Source: Gammaproteobacteria bacterium
GTDB taxonomy: Bacteria > Pseudomonadota > Gammaproteobacteria > Xanthomonadales > Marinicellaceae
Reading direction: 5' to 3'
Length of the DNA: 14,933 bases
Assembly: GCA_030426705.1 (NCBI GenBank)
Contig: JAUHXW010000030.1
Span: 1 to 14,933 of the forward strand
Part shown: one piece after another, positions 1-8,940 of the stretch
Numbering within the stretch: the first letter of the stretch is position 1
Layout: each line of letters opens with the position of its first letter
Program-made: the position numbers and the translations under genes
Notes under the pieces: generated by a model
What the model was told of the DNA's origin: nothing
Seen by the model: the letters and a program-made list of their open reading frames with translations, nothing else
Databases searched by the model: none

Positions 1-3000
1 CCACCTCAGTAGCCTCACGACTCAATTCTATGGCCACTTGTCCTTGTTCTGGTTTACCAACAGCTTCACGATCTGCTTCCAAACCATGTACCATGGCATT
101 ACGTATCATGTGCTCTAAAGGTGCCTGAATACCTTCCAAAACTGTTTTATCCATTTCGCCTTCAGCACCTTTGACCACCAATTTGGCTTTTTTACCCAAT
201 TCCTGCGAGGCGGTACGTAATACCCTACGCAGTCGAGGAATCAAAGAGTTAAAGGTAACTAATCGGGTTTCCATCAAACCCTCTTGCAATTCAGTGTTTA
301 CCCTGGATTGCTGAATCAATAACGTTTCAGATGAACGCGCTGATTCTTGTAAATACGTCTGAATGTTGGTCAAATCCGATACCGACTCGGATAATGAACG
401 GGACAATTGCTGAATGGTAGAGAACTGATCAAGCTCCAGTGGGTCAAAATCTTCTTCTAACTCATCACCTTCAGCCTGGTAGTTGGAAATAATTTGTGCT
501 TCTGTCTCATGCTCCAGTTCACGTAACTGACGACGCACCCTGTCAACCGTATTTTCCAACTCATCAATGTTCAGTTTCAACTCGGCTGATTGTTGTTCCA
601 TCCTTGAACGATAAATACTCACCTCACCAGCAAAATTCACCAGCTTATCAAGCAATTCTGAATTTACCTTAATCTGTCCACCTGACAAGACATTGGCTTT
701 TTTGCTTTGTTTGATGATTTCAGGCTCATCGGCTTTTTCTTCAGCATCATCGCCTGCTTTGGCTATGGGATCGAAGAACTCTTTATCCAGTTTAGATTCT
801 TCTTGAATTTCACCCCCTTCTGAAGAAAGGATTTGTTCTAATTGTTTGGTTTCTGCATCAATGCTGGTTAATTGGCCATAATCATCAGAATTAACCATAT
901 TATGTAATTTAAGCATAATACCGGACATCATTTCGTGTTGGCCAGGTGATACTTCTAAGTTCTTTTCAGCAATTGATTCAAACAAGGATTCTAACTGGTG
1001 TGACAGATCGCCAATTTGATTAAGACCAGCCATTCTCGCCCCCCCTTTCAGGGTATGCAAATCTCTTTGCAACGCTTGAATGACTTCTGGGTTGTTGGGA
1101 TTTTCCTCTAAATCTGCTAATAAATGGTCGGTGCGATCAAAAATTTCTGAAGCTTCCTCACTGAAAATTTCCAGCAACTCTTCATCCAAATCGGTTTCCA
1201 TTGCAGGAGTCGTTTCTTGTTCAGCCGTTTCTTCAAATAAACTGACGGCTTCATCAAGCTGACTTGTTTTAGCTTCTTCAGCTACTTCTTCTTCAGCTAC
1301 TTCTTCTTCAGCTACTTCTTCTTCAGCTACTGCTTCTTCAGCTACTGCTTCTTCAGTTACTGCTTCTTCAGTTACTGCTTCTTCAGCTTCTGCTTCTTCA
1401 GTTTGAGGTTCAACTTCAAGTTGACTTAAAGCATTAACCCTTTCTTTGAAATAATCACCTAAACTCAAATCAACTTCGGCATCTTCTGTACCAAGTGCTT
1501 GCATTTGTTCTTTGGCACTGGAAACCACTTTATTGATGGCTTCAATGTCATCATTATTCAATGGCTGGTTTTTGTCAGACATCAATTTTGACATTTTTTC
1601 TAACGGTGTGGTCATTTGGGTAATGCCATCAACTCCAGCCATGCTGGCGGCCCCATTCAATGTGTGGACGACACGTATAAAATCATCATTAACATAACTG
1701 TCAGATGCATCATTGATGTCTGCAACAAAAGTTTCCATGTTAGCCAAATGTCCGCCGACTTCTTTTTGCAGAATCTCTATAAATACAGGATCTACTTCTA
1801 ATTCATCACCTGAAGTATCTTCTGGTTCTGCAGACTCTGAAGCAGCGTCCACAACCAACGGTTCAAATTCTTCTTGTTCTTCAGAACTATCCAGCTCTAA
1901 TTCTAATTCTTCAAGTAATTCATCATCTGATTCAGTAACTTCCTGCATTTCTGCTTCTTCAGCTTGATCATCTGTTAACTCAACACCTTCCAAATCAAGT
2001 TCGAGTTCGAGTTCGTCTGAGTCAGAATCTTCTGTTTCTAACTCTGCTTCAGCCTCTTCAGCAACATCTTCGGATTCCAAAGCCATGTCTTCTTCATCAA
2101 AATCTATATCATCCAATGACAACTCAAGTTCAGCAGTCGATTCTTCCGCTTCGTTGCTTCCTGTTACATCTTCTTCAACATCATTCTGCTGATCAGCAAA
2201 ATCTGCCAAATCATTTTCCCACTCTAGATCTGTATCACTTTCAACAACTGCTTCTTCATCACTTTCAGCATCTTCACTGTCAACATCCACTTCTTCAGTA
2301 TCAGCAGTGTCAAACTCAGCCAAATCAACTTTTTCAAAGTCAATTGAAAGGTCTTCTTCTACAGCTTCATCAGCATCATCTTCCAACTTGACATCCTCTA
2401 ATTCAAGTTCCAAATCTGCCGTTTCATCAGAATCATCTGCATTGAGTTTTGCTACTAAATCTTCTATGTCCTCTGATGAAATTTCAGCTTCTTCAGTTTC
2501 TAACTCTAATTCCAATTCATCTGCATCTTCCGAAGAAATTTCAACATCTTCGGCATCCAGGTCAAGCGATAAAGAATCCTCCTCTTCTATTGAAACATCA
2601 TCTGATTCATCAGCTGATTCTTCATCATACTCATCAGTCAACTCAAGTTCAGCCTCAACGCTTTCCTCTGCCTCTGGCGTTTCTGTATCTGCGGCAACGG
2701 TTTCTTCAGCTGCTTCATCCACAGGCTCAGCAACGGGCTCTTCAACTGCGGGTTCAGCGGCCACTTGAGCCTCCACAAGTTCATCGCCATTGGAAACATT
2801 CTCAGCATTTTTCAGCAACAAATCATATCCGGATGGAACAGTTTCTTCTTCTTTTAATGCAGCGAACAAACCAGCAGCCATTTCCACGCCTTGTTCAAGC
2901 ACATTTCTGAAATCTGCCTCGTTGTTGATGCTGTTATCCAACTTGCGGTTACACATGTTTTCAAGTTGCCATCCAAATTCACCAATGGCTTCAGCACCAA

Positions 3001-5098
3001 CCAGGCGGCCACTGCCTTTCAAAGTATGGAATATCCTTCTTATTTCTGTTAACTCGCCAGCATTGGCATCCGGATCTTGCTTCCAGATTTTGTGTTTTTC
3101 CTGCATATTGGCGAGTTCTTCTTCAAATTCCTCCAGGAACACTTCCTTGATTTCTTCGTCAACATCATCGCCAAAAATAACTTGTAAGTTTGATTCTTCT
3201 ATAACCACAGCAGTCGGTTGCTCTGCTGTTTCCGCAACCACTTTTTCTGATTCCTCTTCAACATCAGCAACTTCTTCACTGACAGTTTCTTCTTCATCAG
3301 TGACCTCTTGAGTTTCAGCTTCTTCAACAACTTCTTCAGCTTGATCAGTTGGTTCAACAGCCTGGTCAACTTGCGGCAAGGCCTCCCTTTCACCTTCATG
3401 TTCTTCCAAATGGTCTTGAAGTTTCACAATTTGAACCTTAACGACTTCAAGCAAGCTGTTTCTGATACTTTGACCCTGATCCAGATTTTCCAGGTAATAC
3501 TCCAATGACGAAATAACAGTAGCCAACTGCTCCAACTCCATGGCCGAAGGCTTGGAGTCCGAGGCCAAAATGTCGGCATTCACATATTCAGTGATTTTAT
3601 CGAGGTAGTCACTGGCTTCTGATAAATTCAATATTTTCAGAGCGCCTGCAATGTCTTTCAATAACCTTGGGTTTTCTTTAACCTGATTTTTATCCCAAGG
3701 AGATTCTATAAATGCCACGAAATTGGTTTTGATTTGTTGCAAGTTAATGATGGACTCTTTTGCCAACTGTTGCAAAATTGCTTTTTTCTCAGATTTAGGA
3801 ATGGCACTGTCTTCTTCACCACCGAGCTCATCGGTTGCAGCACCCAATGATTGAATGTGGTCACCCAATTGTGCCTCGACTTGGAGCAATGTTTTTGCCA
3901 CATTGAGCAAGTTTTCGTCAGTTGGTCGTTCTCCAGCCTCTATCTGTTTCTCAAGTGCACTGTGATGTTCATTGACAGAATCACGAGCTACACCAAGCCC
4001 CAAGATTCCCAGGGTATCAGAAATGTTCTGCAAGTTGTCCAGCAGTGAAGCCAATTGGTCAACATTCGCCGATTTATTCCTGATAAATAAATCCAAAGAC
4101 TCTTGTACCACCAAGACATCATCCTTAATGGCATCAGAGACCGTTTGTAACAATTCTTTGTTTTTACCTGACAAGCTGCCTTCTGCATGCTTAATTTCAT
4201 CTTCATCAGGAATAAACTGTTTCAAATCAAAAAATGACCTGACTTCAGAACACAATCGACCATCACCATTACTGATGGCAATGTAATACAACAGGTTTCT
4301 GGTAATTGAGCGGCTATTGGATTTAATATGAGAACCTTTGCTTGTCATATCCTTAATCAACAAATCCACTTTACCTGCCATTTGTTTCAGTGAAATATTG
4401 TCCTCGATACTGCCATCTTGTAATCCTTCCAGCACGCCGGAGAATGTCCAAAATAGCTGCTTCAGGTATTCGGGTGACAATACCATTTGTAATTTATTGA
4501 CCACTAATTTAATGTTATCAATGGCCTTAGCCTGACCTTTTTCTTTGATCCAGTTTAATAAAGAGATTTGATACACTGAGCGAATTTTCAACAAGGCAGT
4601 TCGCAGTTGATTACCCTTCAGAGAAACATCGCTTTGCTTGACTCTGTCAGGAACACCTAAATCCAGGTTAGGATTAAATAATGAACTTTCAGACAACAGT
4701 TTTGAACCACGAACAGTACGTAAATCATTAACCAATGGTAACAAAACAATAGGGACATCCTTATGTCCTAATTCGATTCTTTCCAAATAATCAGGCAATT
4801 GTAAAATACTTTGCATCAACACATCAAAAGCTGCGTCTTCATCAGCAATCTTGCCGTTGATTAAGTCTTTGGCGACAGACTCCATTTCTTCTGCAACCAT
4901 AGCCGCACCATAAAGCTCAACCATTTTCAGGGTACCCTGAATTTGGTGCAAATAGGTGATACAAAATTGCAGTTGATTGGTGTCATCAGTATCTTCGACA
5001 TAAGTTTTCAGGGCTTCCTTAGCTCGATTGAGAGTTTCATCAAGTTCAGTTTTTACCCAGGTTAATGTCGAAAAATCAATTTGCTCTATATTACTCAT
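1..5098 (-). CDS. chpA: ChpA/PilL-type hybrid chemotaxis kinase of the type IV pilus system (C-terminus cut by window)
   Basis: Central histidine kinase of the Pil-Chp chemosensory system, cytoplasmic and coupled to PilJ through PilI. The open frame runs from ATG 5098-5096 to the window edge, 1,699 codons without a stop. Order seen: an N-terminal Hpt-like module (H51 in LHQIQGTLKMVELYGAA); two more helical Hpt-like segments lacking the phosphorylatable His; a true Hpt at H691 (HTLKGSGR); one at H1145 with an altered motif (HTLNGAAS); one at H1348 (HTLKGGAR); a CheA-like dimerisation region from about 1475; and the ATPase N-box HMIRNAMVHGLE with N1667. The rest of the ATPase, CheW and probably receiver domains must lie beyond base 1. 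Glu/Asp-rich linkers fill about residues 563-640, 767-1100 and 1220-1297. The start lies one base after the pilK stop (TAATATG) with no clear Shine-Dalgarno, so translation is probably coupled. Pseudomonas ChpA is about 2,470 residues, consistent with a large missing C-terminus. Confidence 0.95.
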   Translation of the reverse strand, partial: MSNIEQIDFSTLTWVKTELDETLNRAKEALKTYVEDTDDTNQLQFCITYLHQIQGTLKMVELYGAAMVAEEMESVAKDLINGKIADEDAAFDVLMQSILQLPDYLERIELGHKDVPIVLLPLVNDLRTVRGSKLLSESSLFNPNLDLGVPDRVKQSDVSLKGNQLRTALLKIRSVYQISLLNWIKEKGQAKAIDNIKLVVNKLQMVLSPEYLKQLFWTFSGVLEGLQDGSIEDNISLKQMAGKVDLLIKDMTSKGSHIKSNSRSITRNLLYYIAISNGDGRLCSEVRSFFDLKQFIPDEDEIKHAEGSLSGKNKELLQTVSDAIKDDVLVVQESLDLFIRNKSANVDQLASLLDNLQNISDTLGILGLGVARDSVNEHHSALEKQIEAGERPTDENLLNVAKTLLQVEAQLGDHIQSLGAATDELGGEEDSAIPKSEKKAILQQLAKESIINLQQIKTNFVAFIESPWDKNQVKENPRLLKDIAGALKILNLSEASDYLDKITEYVNADILASDSKPSAMELEQLATVISSLEYYLENLDQGQSIRNSLLEVVKVQIVKLQDHLEEHEGEREALPQVDQAVEPTDQAEEVVEEAETQEVTDEEETVSEEVADVEEESEKVVAETAEQPTAVVIEESNLQVIFGDDVDEEIKEVFLEEFEEELANMQEKHKIWKQDPDANAGELTEIRRIFHTLKGSGRLVGAEAIGEFGWQLENMCNRKLDNSINNEADFRNVLEQGVEMAAGLFAALKEEETVPSGYDLLLKNAENVSNGDELVEAQVAAEPAVEEPVAEPVDEAAEETVAADTETPEAEESVEAELELTDEYDEESADESDDVSIEEEDSLSLDLDAEDVEISSEDADELELELETEEAEISSEDIEDLVAKLNADDSDETADLELELEDVKLEDDADEAVEEDLSIDFEKVDLAEFDTADTEEVDVDSEDAESDEEAVVESDTDLEWENDLADFADQQNDVEEDVTGSNEAEESTAELELSLDDIDFDEEDMALESEDVAEEAEAELETEDSDSDELELELDLEGVELTDDQAEEAEMQEVTESDDELLEELELELDSSEEQEEFEPLVVDAASESAEPEDTSGDELEVDPVFIEILQKEVGGHLANMETFVADINDASDSYVNDDFIRVVHTLNGAASMAGVDGITQMTTPLEKMSKLMSDKNQPLNNDDIEAINKVVSSAKEQMQALGTEDAEVDLSLGDYFKERVNALSQLEVEPQTEEAEAEEAVTEEAVTEEAVAEEAVAEEEVAEEEVAEEEVAEEAKTSQLDEAVSLFEETAEQETTPAMETDLDEELLEIFSEEASEIFDRTDHLLADLEENPNNPEVIQALQRDLHTLKGGARMAGLNQIGDLSHQLESLFESIAEKNLEVSPGQHEMMSGIMLKLHNMVNSDDYGQLTSIDAETKQLEQILSSEGGEIQEESKLDKEFFDPIAKAGDDAEEKADEPEIIKQSKKANVLSGGQIKVNSELLDKLVNFAGEVSIYRSRMEQQSAELKLNIDELENTVDRVRRQLRELEHETEAQIISNYQAEGDELEEDFDPLELDQFSTIQQLSRSLSESVSDLTNIQTYLQESARSSETLLIQQSRVNTELQEGLMETRLVTFNSLIPRLRRVLRTASQELGKKAKLVVKGAEGEMDKTVLEGIQAPLEHMIRNAMVHGLEADREAVGKPEQGQVAIELSREATEV
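1272..1406 (-). repeat. In-frame 15-bp tandem repeat in chpA encoding acidic pentapeptides
   Basis: About nine consecutive 15-bp units, on the plus strand of the form gcttcttcagctact or tcttcttcagctact, run from 1272 to 1406. The units at 1287, 1302 and 1317 are identical. Those at 1347 and 1362 share one substitution, and the last two are degenerate. On the chpA strand they encode repeated EEAVA, EEEVA or EEAVT pentapeptides in the linker just before the Hpt module that holds H1348. Since 15 is a multiple of three, gain or loss of a unit would change linker length without shifting the frame. Confidence 0.93.
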
Positions 5099-5099
5099 A

Positions 5100-5960
5100 T
5101 TATTTTAATCTGAATGCCAAAGTTCTGTTTTTATTCACTCGTGTCATCTTCGGGTGTGACCAGGCATTGATTTCAGTTTGACCTAAAATCAAAAGCCCAT
5201 CCCGATTTAGGTGAGAAACCAATCCGTCCAAAATCTGTTCCCTGACTTTTCGTTCAAAGTACATCAACACATTTTGACAATAAATCACATCATATTTGAT
5301 ATTTGATGGGCGGTTAACGTCCAACAAATTAAATACCCCAAAAGCCATCCTTTTTTTTAATTTTTCATCAATGTTAAACATTTCATCATTCAATGGAACC
5401 AGAAATTCATGGTATGTCTCATCAATGTTTTTTTTCTTGTCTGCAGAATATATGGCTTGTTTTGCTAAAGCCACCGCAGGACTGCTAACGTCTGTTGCAG
5501 TGATGCCAAAATAAGTTTTTTCATCGGCAGAATGATAAACTTTAGCTGCCAACATCGCCAACGAATAAGCTTCCTCACCTGTGGCACAACTGACACTCCA
5601 CATTTTGTACTTCAACGGTCCATCACTGAGATGCATTTTTCTCATTAAATCTTCTTGAACCAAATCAAACGATGGCTGGTGTCTGAAGAATGAAGTTTCG
5701 TGAACTGTTAAACGGTCAACCAGTTGTGACCACTCAAGATTACCTTCAATACCTGAGTTGATGTAATCCCAATACTTATCATAAGCAGTGTAGCCAATTT
5801 CCCGCATTCTGGACCATATTTTTGACTGCAAAAACATTTTCCTTTCTTTCGGAACAATGATTCCAAGTCGTTCCGCTAGCAAGCCTGACCAGCGTTGATA
5901 TTCCACCTCAGTCAGAGGGGATATGTGCATAAACGGTTTGTTGCTATACATTTTGTACAT
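5100..5960 (-). CDS. pilK: PilK, CheR-type chemoreceptor glutamate methyltransferase
   Basis: An S-adenosylmethionine-dependent methyltransferase that should methylate glutamates of the receptor PilJ for sensory adaptation, acting in the cytoplasm. The 286 residues have the CheR layout: an N-terminal helical domain (about 15-85), then the methyltransferase fold with the SAM-binding segment SVSCATGEEAYS (about 122-133, G128 E129 E130), and the late motif CQNVLMYF (N230 to F235), which is the CheR N-V-L-x-Y-F signature. GQTEIN near the C-terminus is also typical. The gene follows pilJ by 14 bases and its stop lies one base before chpA, so it is part of the same transcript. The chosen ATG (5960) has only a weak ribosome binding site. 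An ATG at 5951, three codons in, is equally possible. The pilJ-pilK-chpA order supports the name PilK over a general CheR. Confidence 0.93.
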   Translation of the reverse strand: MYKMYSNKPFMHISPLTEVEYQRWSGLLAERLGIIVPKERKMFLQSKIWSRMREIGYTAYDKYWDYINSGIEGNLEWSQLVDRLTVHETSFFRHQPSFDLVQEDLMRKMHLSDGPLKYKMWSVSCATGEEAYSLAMLAAKVYHSADEKTYFGITATDVSSPAVALAKQAIYSADKKKNIDETYHEFLVPLNDEMFNIDEKLKKRMAFGVFNLLDVNRPSNIKYDVIYCQNVLMYFERKVREQILDGLVSHLNRDGLLILGQTEINAWSHPKMTRVNKNRTLAFRLK

Positions 5961-5974
5961 TGTTTATTGGTTTA

Positions 5975-7993
5975 TCAGAAGAATTCATCATCAGGTAATT
6001 TAAAGTCTTCTACCGATTTACGCAGCTCTGTCGCCAATTCCACCAAGTTACCAATCGATTCAGCAGTTTGTTGCGTACCCGCTGATGTTTGAGTGGTAAT
6101 TTCCTGAATCACGTTCATCGTTCCGGAAATATTGGTAGCCGCAACCGATTGTTGCCTTGCTGCCTCTGAAATGTTTTGAATCAACTCCGCCAAGTCATTT
6201 GATACCGTTTCAATTTCTGTCAATGCTTCACCCGCATCCTCTGCTTTGCGAGCTCCACCAACCACTTCTGAGGTGGTTTGTTCCATTGAGCGTACTGCCT
6301 CGTTGGTATCAGTTTGAATGGTTTTCACAATGCCTTCGATTTGTCGCGTCGCACTAGAAGCCCTTTCTGCCAATTGCTGTACCTCATCCGCAACCACCGC
6401 AAAACCACGACCGGACTCGCCTGATGACGCGGCCTGAATCGCTGCATTCAAAGCCAAAATATTTGTTTGTTCAGCAATGTCGTTAATCAATTCTACGATG
6501 TTTCCAATTTCTTGCGATGATTCACCCAATCGCTTAATACGTTTAGATGTATCCTGAATCTGGGTTCGAATGTTGTTCATCCCCTTAATGGTGTCTCGCA
6601 CAACTTCTGCGCCATTATGTGCAATCAATACCGAACGTTGCGCCACATCGGCTGATTCCAGAGAGTTCTTCGATACTTCATCAATTGACACTGCAATTTC
6701 ATTAATGGCCGCAGAAGCATTGGTTATCTGGGTTGCCTGATGTTCAGAAGCTTCGGCCAAGTGCATCGCCGTGGCTTGCGCTTCCTGGGCCGCTGAGGCC
6801 ACACCTTGTGAGGCGTCATTAATGGTTTTTACCAATGACCTCAAAGCTTCAATCGCGAAGTTTACAGAGTCCGCAATCGCCCCCGTGATGTCTTCCGATA
6901 CAGTGGCATTAACAGTCAAGTCACCATCCGCCAAAGAACCCATTTCGTCCAGCAGTCGCAGAATCGCCTGTTGGTTTCTTTCGTTTTGATCCTGAGCAAC
7001 GGCAGCACGGACACGGTCATTTTTCGATAAGGTTCTGAAAATCCATAACAACCACAAGAAAGACAAGCCGGCCAACGCCCAACCTACCTCATCTGATGGC
7101 ACTGTTTGGTTTCTTTCCGCAACCTGTACCCTTAATTGATCAGCATTGTCCACAAAAGTATCAATGTCCAAGCTGATATCATCTGAAGCCAATTGCGCAT
7201 CAAACAGCTCACTGGCTCCCATTACGGTCGAAATGTCTGCTTGTACACTATCAAAAGCGGCATAAACTCGGCCCAAAGATTCAATGGCCTGTTCATCAGT
7301 CACTGCTTTGATTTGGTCACTGCCATTGAACATGCCATTCATGACTTCATTGAATTTTCTGGCATCACGATCCAAAGAGTCACTGGCCTGAATAGATGCG
7401 GCACCCCCTTTAAGAATCTCACTCATGCGACGCAACATTCGGTCAGCCAACACCAACTGCTGAGAAGCCAAATAAATCAAACCACGGTCTTCACGTATGG
7501 CCACCAACCTTTTAACAACAGCGTCTGAACTGGCTTGTAAAACTGGAATTTCTGAAGCAAATTTATTTGAAATATCTGAAAGTTCCTCAATTCTTTCACG
7601 CTGATTAATGATGGTCAACGCATCTTCATTGATTGAGGTCCAACCATCAACTAAATCTGATAATCGAGGATTGACCTCTGAAGGCAATGAAGGATATTGG
7701 TCATTACCATTGCGCAATGCCTTGATGGTGTCGTCGATGATTCGACGATCAGTAATTAAATCATCAAAAGCATTGATATCCCCTGAAGATGCCTGCTTTG
7801 CATACTGAGCCAATTGTTGCGCTTTAATCTGCACTTTGTCGACTTCCGACAAATGTGAAGTTCTGTTTTGCTCAATCGTAGCCAACCAATAGGAGTGACC
7901 AAAGAATGACAAAACCAAAATAACCAATACCATCAGTTGCCACAACGGCAACGTACGGGTTCTTTGATCCATATCTACAGCTGCACTGCTCAT
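5975..7993 (-). CDS. pilJ: PilJ, methyl-accepting chemoreceptor for type IV pilus control
   Basis: Inner-membrane receptor of the Pil-Chp system. The 672 residues begin with a short cytoplasmic tail, then a membrane segment at about 17-37, a helical periplasmic domain of roughly 260 residues, a second membrane segment at about 303-320, a HAMP-like linker and a long cytoplasmic coiled coil. The hairpin tip that contacts CheW and CheA is plain: IAEQTNILALNAAIQAA (from I506), followed by GRGFAVVADEV and QLAERAS. IQTDTNEAV downstream also matches the Pseudomonas PilJ type. There is no C-terminal CheR-docking pentapeptide, the protein ending in DDEFF. The start ATG (7993) has a GAGG Shine-Dalgarno nine bases upstream, inside the 18-base gap after pilI. 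Its place between cheW-like pilI and cheR-like pilK fixes the assignment. Confidence 0.95.
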   Translation of the reverse strand: MSSAAVDMDQRTRTLPLWQLMVLVILVLSFFGHSYWLATIEQNRTSHLSEVDKVQIKAQQLAQYAKQASSGDINAFDDLITDRRIIDDTIKALRNGNDQYPSLPSEVNPRLSDLVDGWTSINEDALTIINQRERIEELSDISNKFASEIPVLQASSDAVVKRLVAIREDRGLIYLASQQLVLADRMLRRMSEILKGGAASIQASDSLDRDARKFNEVMNGMFNGSDQIKAVTDEQAIESLGRVYAAFDSVQADISTVMGASELFDAQLASDDISLDIDTFVDNADQLRVQVAERNQTVPSDEVGWALAGLSFLWLLWIFRTLSKNDRVRAAVAQDQNERNQQAILRLLDEMGSLADGDLTVNATVSEDITGAIADSVNFAIEALRSLVKTINDASQGVASAAQEAQATAMHLAEASEHQATQITNASAAINEIAVSIDEVSKNSLESADVAQRSVLIAHNGAEVVRDTIKGMNNIRTQIQDTSKRIKRLGESSQEIGNIVELINDIAEQTNILALNAAIQAASSGESGRGFAVVADEVQQLAERASSATRQIEGIVKTIQTDTNEAVRSMEQTTSEVVGGARKAEDAGEALTEIETVSNDLAELIQNISEAARQQSVAATNISGTMNVIQEITTQTSAGTQQTAESIGNLVELATELRKSVEDFKLPDDEFF

Positions 7994-8011
7994 ATACTTC
8001 TACCTCTGTTA

Positions 8012-8557
8012 TTATTTAATTGATGCGTTTTGGAAATTACTGTCCTGAACCAACTGGCCCATTTCAAACACCATCCAACTCACATCCTCATGACTGAAAA
8101 ACTTATCACAATATTTATACACCCGTGAATCATCATCACCTTCTACGTCATGACTTTCACTTTGCCTAAAGTGTCTTTGACCAAACACTTCATCCACAAC
8201 CAAACCTGCCTGGCCACCAGGCTGATTTATCACCAACATCCTCGAATGTTTGGTCAGCTTGGAAGGCTCATTGGTTAAATAGGCCCTCAAATCAATGGCA
8301 GGAATCAAATTACTCCTGATGTTAACCAGCCCTAAAACCCAATTATCTATGCCTGGTATTCTGACCAATTCTGGTAGAATCACTACCTCATTGACTTCAT
8401 CAACTTGTGAGACCAGGTGAGTATCTCCAATTTTGAAACCAATACCGGACCAATCACCCAACTCACTTTCTTCATTGGTACTACCCAACGCATGAGTCAC
8501 ACTTCTCTTCTCATACTCAAGCAGCAGTTCAAATGGTTTGATAATGTTTTTACTCAT
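8012..8557 (-). CDS. pilI: PilI, CheW-type adaptor
   Basis: CheW-domain scaffold that should link PilJ to ChpA in the cytoplasm. With the start chosen here the protein has 181 residues. The CheW core is recognisable: GIGFKIGDTHLVSQVDEV, then WVLGLVNIRSNLIPAIDLR, then HSRMLVINQPGGQAGLVVDE. These match the known PilI pattern of a conserved W-x-L-G-x-x-N-x-R-x-N-L-x-P block. The frame is open from a TTG at 8563, but ATG 8557 is the better start: an AAAGGG Shine-Dalgarno ends seven bases before it, while the TTG would leave a one-base spacer. The ATG lies two bases after the pilG stop, so pilG and pilI are probably translationally coupled. In Pseudomonas a second regulator gene, pilH, separates pilG and pilI; there is no room for it here. 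Confidence 0.92.
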   Translation of the reverse strand: MSKNIIKPFELLLEYEKRSVTHALGSTNEESELGDWSGIGFKIGDTHLVSQVDEVNEVVILPELVRIPGIDNWVLGLVNIRSNLIPAIDLRAYLTNEPSKLTKHSRMLVINQPGGQAGLVVDEVFGQRHFRQSESHDVEGDDDSRVYKYCDKFFSHEDVSWMVFEMGQLVQDSNFQNASIK

Positions 8558-8559
8558 CC

Positions 8560-8940
8560 TCAATCCCTTTCAACGTGTTTTTCGATGGCCTCAATCAGCT
8601 CTTCTTTGGTAAAAGGCTTGGTAAGGTATTCTTCAGCGCCAACCACACGGCCTTTGGCTTTGTCAAAAAGACCGTCTTTACTCGACAACATGATGACGGG
8701 TGTCGACTTATGTTCACTGTTCATTTTGATTAAAGCGCAGGTTTTGTATCCGTCAAGTCGGGGCATCATGATATCAACAAAAATGATGTTAGGCTCTAAA
8801 TCAGAAATTTGTGACAGAGCTTCATAACCATTATCAACGGTTATCACTTCACACCCCTCTTTTTTCAATAAAGTTTCAGCGGTTCTGCGAATGGTTTTAC
8901 TGTCATCAATCACCATCACTTTTAAACCTTCTAAATTCAT
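8560..8940 (-). CDS. pilG: PilG, single-domain CheY-like response regulator
   Basis: Phospho-receiver regulator of the Pil-Chp system, 126 residues, a stand-alone receiver domain with no output domain. The acidic pocket is D12 and D13, the phospho-acceptor is D56 (FVDIMMPRLDGY), the switch Ser is S86 or S87, and the conserved Lys is K108 (LTKPF). Stretches such as GLKVMVIDDSKTIRRTAETL and STPVIMLSSKDGLFDKAKGR are close to my recollection of Pseudomonas PilG and differ from PilH. In Pseudomonas, PilG promotes pilus extension and activates the adenylate cyclase CyaB. The ATG (8940) has a GGAGAG ribosome binding site just upstream. It is the first gene of the leftward pil-chp operon, divergent from gshB as in Pseudomonas. 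Confidence 0.95.
   Translation of the reverse strand: MNLEGLKVMVIDDSKTIRRTAETLLKKEGCEVITVDNGYEALSQISDLEPNIIFVDIMMPRLDGYKTCALIKMNSEHKSTPVIMLSSKDGLFDKAKGRVVGAEEYLTKPFTKEELIEAIEKHVERD

Noticed and set aside
1272..1406. CRISPR-like array
   Set aside because: The units are 15 bp, directly adjacent with no spacers, and fall in codon register within chpA.
1080..3311. Several plus-strand frames rich in Ser (for example 2307-2768) or Gln/His/Leu (2116-2391)
   Set aside because: They are mirror readings of the Glu/Asp-rich codons of chpA on the minus strand, which has a continuous 1,699-codon frame with clear domain motifs.
4946..4981. N-terminal ChpA module with H51 as a proven fourth active Hpt site
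   Set aside because: The His is present, but the surrounding HQIQGTLK differs from the classical HxLKG pattern, so I list it only as Hpt-like.
8558..8563. TTG start for pilI, two codons upstream
   Set aside because: It would leave only one base after the AAAGGG Shine-Dalgarno; ATG 8557 has a seven-base spacer.
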